Source of the DNA: Trebonia sp.
GTDB lineage: Bacteria > Actinomycetota > Actinomycetes > Streptosporangiales > Streptosporangiaceae
Reading direction: 5' to 3'
NCBI GenBank assembly: GCA_030038035.1
Contig: JASHPP010000655.1
Location: 1 to 17,141 of the forward strand
DNA length: 17,141 bases
Positions within the stretch are counted from its first letter, which is position 1. Each line of letters opens with the position of its first letter. The translations under genes and the position numbers were made by a program. Under the pieces are notes generated by a model. That model searched no databases, was not told the DNA's origin, and worked only from the letters and a program-made list of their open reading frames with translations. Positions 13,840 to 17,141 of this stretch are shown here, piece by piece.

Positions 13840-14109
13840 CCGCCGTCCGCGCGACCTGGGCCAGCGCCTGGACCGGTACTGGCCAGACGTCGACATGGCC
13901 CCGCTCGCCGGTCACCAGAACCTCATTTGGTGGATCGGGCACCTCCGCCGGGCCGAGACATCCCTGCGGCGGTTCCGGAAACGGCTGGAGGCGTTGCGGG
14001 ACAGTGACCCGCCCCGGCTGTGCCCCGGCTGCGGTGCTTGGTCACCGGCCGCGCAGACGCCCTCTACTGCGGGACCAGCTGCCGTGTCCCGCGCCGCACC
14101 CGCCCGTAG
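13832..14109 (+). pseudogene. Small zinc-ribbon protein, frameshifted
   Basis: ATG 13832 opens MADRRPRDLGQRLDRYWPDV, a basic helical protein that reaches CPGCG (codons 64-68). The expected second half, LVTGRADALYCGTSCRVPRR, is present but in a different frame, from TTG 14038 to TAG 14107-14109. Together they form a C-x2-C ... C-x3-C zinc ribbon of a type common in small proteins next to actinomycete integrases. A single missing base in gctTGGTC (about 14036-14041) would explain the break; sequencing error or true decay cannot be told apart. Read without repair, the first frame runs on antisense through the integrase gene. It overlaps the preceding gene by 8 bases and ends 23 bases from the convergent integrase stop. 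Confidence 0.6.
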
Positions 14110-14131
14110 GCGCGCCGGCAGCGCGGCGGCC

Positions 14132-15628
14132 TCACCCGGCGCCGGGCTGGTTCCAGGTGACCTGGACCGTGGCCGGGTCAAACGTGCGGGGGGCACCGCG
14201 GCCCGGCGAGCGCAGCGTGATGCTCATCAGCGTCTTGATGACCGAGCGCTTGCGGCTGATATCCAGACCCTCCCACACGGCGGCGGCGTTCTCCGCAGCC
14301 ACCAGCGGGGCCAGGACGTTCTCCCGCGCCGCGCCATCCAGCTCGGCGCCGATCGCCTCCAGCCGGGCGGTCCCCGCCTCGGTGGCTTTCAGCATCTGCG
14401 CCCGGGTGATCCTCCCCAGCGCCCGGTCACCGGCCATCTCCTCCAGGTTCCGGCGGATCGCCACGGCCTCCTCCCGCAGCGCCGCCACGTCCACCCCGGC
14501 CTCCTCGGCGGTAACCAGATCAGCCGCATCAGCGCGGGACAGCCGGGCCACGACCAGTTTCTCGATGAACTCCTCCACCGGCCTGGCCTGCCGGGCCACG
14601 TGCCCGCCGTGGTAGGCCCGGTTGCGGGTGGCCGGGGTGCACCGGTAGATGTAATGCCCGGTGTGACTGGGCATGCCGGTGACCACGTTCCCGCACGGGC
14701 ACCGTGCCAGCCCGCCCAGCAGCGTCCGCACCCCGCGCGGCGGCTTGCGGGTGGGGTCGTCCAGGATGGCACGTACCGCCCGCCAGGTCTCCTCCGACAC
14801 CAGCGGCTCCCAGTCCCCTTGCCCGACGATCTCCCCATGGTAGGCCGACAGCCCCGCGATCCTCGGGTTCAGCAAGATGCTGCGGATGCTGGTCCGGTTC
14901 CACACGCCGGTCCCGCGCTGGTTCTGCTGCGGCGGCGCCAGCCCCAGCGAGGTCCATTCCCGGCGGATCCCGCTGATCGTCCCCCCGCCCAGCAGCGCCG
15001 CGCACGCCTCAGCCACCGCAGGGCCCTCGACCGGGTGGGCGGTCACGTGGTCCTCCTGGTAGCCGAACGGGCGGGGGCAGCCGGTGAACCGCTTGCCGTT
15101 GATCGCTGCCTGCTCGAAGGCCAGCTTCTGCCGCTCGGCCTTGCGCTCCTGCTCGGCCTTGGCCACCGCGATCATGATCCGTGCGTGCAAACGGCCGGAG
15201 TCGGTGCCCAGGTCGATGCTCCCGTCTACCTCGGCGAACCGCACCCCGGCCTTGTCGAACCGGGGGATCAGGTACTCCAGGTCCAGCGGCTCACGGATGA
15301 ACCGGTCCCACTTAAAACACAGCACCGCGTCCACCTCGCCTGCGTCGACCAGCCGCATCGCCTCTTCGTACCCGGGCCGGTACTTCCCCGGCTTGGTCGG
15401 GTCCTTGCGCGTCACCCCGATGTCGTTATCCGAGAGCCGGTAGACCACGGTCCAGCCCCGCTCGCGGGCCGCGCGTTCCAGCTTGGCCATCTGGTTGGCC
15501 ACGCCGTGCTCGTCGTGCTTGTCGTCCAGGCTGATCCGGACGTAGATCAGGCAGCGGACCAGGGTGCGGGTCACCCCGTCGGGCGGCCTGGCCGCCTCCA
15601 TCAGCTGTATTGCGTCACGAATCGTCAT
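14132..15628 (-). CDS. Large serine recombinase / integrase
   Basis: 498-residue large serine integrase carrying out site-specific attP x attB recombination. The N-terminal resolvase domain has the nucleophile S33 in LIYVRISLDD, then the family motifs YEEAMRLVDAG, CFKWDRFIREP and GRLHARIMIAVAKAEQERKAER with its conserved arginines. A recombinase domain follows (FGYQ..., IRREWTSLGL, LLNPRIAGLSAYHGEIVG), then a zinc ribbon (CPCG ... YRCTP) and a coiled-coil region (about 370-455). The ending FDPATVQVTWNQP matches the C-terminus of the phiRv1 integrase type. ATG 15628 is chosen because a consensus -10 box ends 7 bases before it. It is convergent with the two small genes and sits at the edge of a split DUF222/HNH gene, its likely integration site. 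All domains appear intact. Confidence 0.92.
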   Translation of the reverse strand: MTIRDAIQLMEAARPPDGVTRTLVRCLIYVRISLDDKHDEHGVANQMAKLERAARERGWTVVYRLSDNDIGVTRKDPTKPGKYRPGYEEAMRLVDAGEVDAVLCFKWDRFIREPLDLEYLIPRFDKAGVRFAEVDGSIDLGTDSGRLHARIMIAVAKAEQERKAERQKLAFEQAAINGKRFTGCPRPFGYQEDHVTAHPVEGPAVAEACAALLGGGTISGIRREWTSLGLAPPQQNQRGTGVWNRTSIRSILLNPRIAGLSAYHGEIVGQGDWEPLVSEETWRAVRAILDDPTRKPPRGVRTLLGGLARCPCGNVVTGMPSHTGHYIYRCTPATRNRAYHGGHVARQARPVEEFIEKLVVARLSRADAADLVTAEEAGVDVAALREEAVAIRRNLEEMAGDRALGRITRAQMLKATEAGTARLEAIGAELDGAARENVLAPLVAAENAAAVWEGLDISRKRSVIKTLMSITLRSPGRGAPRTFDPATVQVTWNQPGAG

Positions 15629-15635
15629 ATGTGTT

Positions 15636-15664
15636 ATTATAACGGATAGGAGCCGCTGTGCAGA
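15636..15664 (-). promoter_or_regulatory. Integrase promoter, probably giving a leaderless mRNA
   Basis: TATAAT on the minus strand (15636-15641) is separated by 7 bases from the A of the integrase ATG at 15628, which places transcription start on the start codon. With a 17-base spacer the -35 position reads TCTGCA (15659-15664), 3 of 6 matches to TTGACA, and falls inside codons of the interrupted HNH gene. No Shine-Dalgarno lies before the ATG, consistent with leaderless translation, which is frequent in actinomycetes. Confidence 0.55.
15640..15662. other. Probable attachment-site junction (attR)
   Basis: Sequence similarity to DUF222/HNH proteins stops here: codons EPLCRRHHR (from 15650) are preceded by an in-frame TAG (15647-15649) and by the AT-rich integrase leader. 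This is where an attP/attB hybrid is expected. The crossover dinucleotide cannot be fixed without the other end or an empty site. Confidence 0.5.
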
Positions 15665-15793
15665 CGCCACCACCGGTGCAAGCAGGCACCCGGCTGGACA
15701 CTTGAGCAGCCCCTGCCGGGCCTCATGCGCTGGACAACCCCAGCCGGACGTGTCTACACCACCACGCCCACCGTCTACGACACAGTGGGGTAG
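15650..15793 (+). pseudogene. C-terminal remnant of a DUF222/HNH endonuclease (13E12 family)
   Basis: 47 codons ending at TAG 15791-15793 read EPLCRRHHRCKQAPGW, then a short linker and MRWTTPAGRVYTTTPTVY. This is the standard end of actinobacterial DUF222-HNH proteins (13E12-repeat family): the LCRRHHR histidines close the HNH motif, and the W-T-x-P-x-G-R-x-Y segment follows. The N-terminal DUF222 domain and the first part of the HNH motif are absent, replaced by the integrase. No fragment of the missing half is found elsewhere in the window. The phiRv1 prophage of Mycobacterium tuberculosis uses the same gene family as its attB, also with a serine integrase. Confidence 0.75.
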
Positions 15794-15888
15794 CGGAACG
15801 CTGCCGCTCGCGCGTTGGATGCGCGCTCACGTCCACGACGCCAGGGACGTCCGCTTGCGCACCGCCCGCCCACCCTGTTCGCCGCCTA

Positions 15889-15908
15889 CGGCGTCGGCTC
15901 CGACGCCG
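15889..15908. terminator. Bidirectional terminator hairpin
   Basis: CGGCGTCG-GCTC-CGACGCCG, a perfect 8-bp stem with a 4-base loop, lies between the convergent HNH remnant (ending 15793) and the GNAT gene (stop at 15914). Position and symmetry fit a shared terminator. I see nothing else in 15794-15888. Confidence 0.45.
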
Positions 15909-15913
15909 CCGCG

Positions 15914-16633
15914 TCAGCGGCGATCATCTGGCACTTCCGCTGATCCCGAGCCCTGGACTGGCGCCGCTGCCGCGGCAGGCACTGCACGGCATGAGCCGCG
16001 CAGCCGCATATGGATGTGCCCGTCGGTGAACCAGTGCGGCGGATTGGCCGGGCTGAGCTCCCGGAACGGGTACCCGGCCTTTTCCGCTACGCGGCAGGAT
16101 GCCAGGTTGCCGACATCGTGCACGAGCATGATCTGCCGCAGGCTCGCTCCGGCGAACGCATCGAAGACCCAGTCGGTCACCGCCATGACCGCCGCCGGAG
16201 CGATGCCACGGCCCCGCGCTGCCACCGCGGTCCAGTAGCCGATCTCGGCGGTCTCGCGCTCGCCGATCCGGCCGGTCTCCTCGCGATTCTTCAGTCCGAC
16301 ATTCCCCGCCAGGACACTGCCGCCGGCACCGTCCGCCTCGAGTACGGCGAAGCTCAGCCGGTCACCGTCGCGCCAGCCGCGGTCCTGGCTCGCGAGCCAC
16401 CGGGCAGCGTCGCGCTCGTCGGCCGGCCCGGTCCGACGCTCCGCCCCGCCGGGCAGCGCGGTCCTGACCGGGCGTTCGTCCGGTCGCCACCACATGCCAG
16501 CGGTGGGGTACTCGCGCCTCATCTCGGCCGCCAATGCGGGGATATCCGCCGCTCGCCAGGGCCGCAGGATCAGCGCTGGCTGGCGGCTCACGGCCGGCAC
16601 GCACAGCTCGGGGAATCTCAGCCCGTCTGTCAT
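15914..16633 (-). CDS. GNAT-family N-acetyltransferase (RimJ/RimL-like)
   Basis: 239-residue acetyl-CoA-dependent acetyltransferase. It opens with the RimJ-type LILRPWRAADIPALAAEM (residues 21-38), has the core strand LSFAVLEADGAGGSVLAGNVGL, then motif A AEIGYWTAVAARGRGIAPAA with the acetyl-CoA loop R140-G-R-G143-I-A145, and motif B VGNLASCRVAEKAGY (N176, S179). The C-terminus has about 25 extra Ala/Pro/Ser-rich residues beyond the usual end. Start ATG 16633; no strong Shine-Dalgarno. Family members acetylate ribosomal protein N-termini, antibiotics or small amines; nothing here decides the substrate. It lies outside the integrase end and is probably resident chromosome. Confidence 0.85.
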   Translation of the reverse strand: MTDGLRFPELCVPAVSRQPALILRPWRAADIPALAAEMRREYPTAGMWWRPDERPVRTALPGGAERRTGPADERDAARWLASQDRGWRDGDRLSFAVLEADGAGGSVLAGNVGLKNREETGRIGERETAEIGYWTAVAARGRGIAPAAVMAVTDWVFDAFAGASLRQIMLVHDVGNLASCRVAEKAGYPFRELSPANPPHWFTDGHIHMRLRGSCRAVPAAAAAPVQGSGSAEVPDDRR

Positions 16634-16845
16634 GCCGCGAATAATGCTGGACCACCGGCATCGCGCTCAACCGGTTTTCGCCCAGGTGATCGGCTAAGGA
16701 TGAGAGCGCAAGGCGCCGACAGCGTGAGCGGTCGGCCGCTTCCTGCTGGGCATGCCACGACGGTAGACCAGAGCAGTCAACCGCGGGTGGCCTTTCCGGG
16801 CCGACCGTGCAGCACGGCCGTGCAGCATTTGGGCATCAGTCACCG
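16634..16845. other. Intergenic region, nothing supported
   Basis: About 210 bases between the starts and ends of two minus-strand genes. I see no RNA gene, strong hairpin or convincing promoter. Confidence 0.4.
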
Positions 16846-17141
16846 CTAGCCGTTCGGCTGCAGACCAGGGGTGTCAAAGAACGTGTCCAAAGCGCTGGTG
16901 TCTGCCTTGGCCTGGGCCATCTGCTCCGCTGTGTCGCTCGTAACCGGCAGCGACGCGAGCTGGGTCAGCTCCCGGATTGCCGTCGTCCACCGAGGATTGT
17001 TGGCTGACTTCAGGTCGTTGGCTGCCGCCATTTGGGGCTGGTCCACGAACGCGGCGGGAACCTTGGCCGTCAGCTCCCACTGGGCCCGCGCGGCGCTGAA
17101 CGCCGTCGAGGTAGAGCTGTTCGGCTTGGGAACCGGCGGTG
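16846..17141 (-). CDS. Possible secreted or lipoprotein-like protein, C-terminal part
   Basis: The frame is open from the right edge of the window to TAG 16846-16848 (97 residues, N-terminus missing). It begins in a Pro/Ser/Thr-rich linker (PPVPKPNSSTSTAFSAARAQ) followed by a helical, Asn/Thr/Gln-rich domain (AANDLKSANNPRWTTAIREL). Such a low-complexity linker before a small polar helical domain is typical of exported actinomycete lipoproteins, but the signal sequence would lie outside the window, so export is inference. An internal GTG at 17046 could be mistaken for the start; the upstream frame remains coding-like. I do not recognise the family. Confidence 0.5.
   Translation of the reverse strand, partial: PPVPKPNSSTSTAFSAARAQWELTAKVPAAFVDQPQMAAANDLKSANNPRWTTAIRELTQLASLPVTSDTAEQMAQAKADTSALDTFFDTPGLQPNG

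Noticed and set aside
13676..15649. 657-codon plus-strand frame across the integrase
   Set aside because: Only its segment 13832 to about 14037 (the zinc-ribbon gene) is protein-like; the rest is antisense to the serine integrase.

Overview
The window is high-G+C DNA from an actinomycete. The IS110 transposase, mobilization genes, serine integrase, DUF222/HNH remnant and trypsin-NACHT-WD40 protein all have the look of Streptomyces/Frankia/Actinomadura-type genomes. I see no rRNA, tRNA or CRISPR array. Bases 1-233 and 1816 to about 8830 look visibly less G+C-rich than the IS elements and mobilization block, which suggests acquired cargo interrupted by insertion sequences.

Layout. (1) 1-169: 5' part of an unrecognised minus-strand gene that runs off the left edge. 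(2) 239-1815: an IS4-family insertion sequence with perfect 25-bp terminal inverted repeats. Its transposase frame breaks at a C6-TGA site, and the missing C-terminus continues in the +1 frame. (3) 1816-4296: the 3' remnant of a short-chain dehydrogenase, then a Cupin_8/JmjC-type Fe(II)/2-oxoglutarate oxygenase and a glycine-amidinotransferase-like enzyme, in one overlapping operon. This looks like the tail of a small guanidino-metabolite pathway whose upstream part was lost at the IS. (4) 4417-8828: a two-gene conflict or signalling system, a Trypco1 protein translationally coupled (ATGA) to a 1360-residue trypsin-like protease/NACHT-type STAND ATPase/WD40 protein. (5) 9033-10616: an IS110-family element with a plausible bridge-RNA leader. 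(6) 10755-12876: relaxase and MobC on the minus strand, with an oriT-like region upstream. (7) 13540-14109: two small overlapping accessory genes, the second a frameshifted zinc-ribbon gene. (8) 14132-15628: a large serine integrase on the minus strand. (9) 15650-15793: the C-terminus of a DUF222/HNH (13E12-repeat family) gene, the apparent integration target. (10) 15914-17141: a GNAT acetyltransferase and a partial gene for a possible exported protein, taken to be resident chromosome.

Reading of the whole. The serine integrase sits beside the split HNH gene, so 15640-15662 is probably one end (attR) of an integrated mobilizable element. The N-terminal half of the HNH gene is nowhere in the window. 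The other end is therefore either left of base 1, which would make the NACHT-WD40 system and the amidinotransferase operon element cargo, or lost by rearrangement around the IS elements. The integrase has a consensus -10 box placed for a leaderless mRNA, and its spacer and -35 region fall in the interrupted HNH gene, so integration itself may reset its expression. The points most worth following are the protease-NACHT-WD40 system, the oxygenase/amidinotransferase operon, the split HNH target with its hybrid integrase promoter, and the CCC-TGA frameshift in the IS4 transposase.
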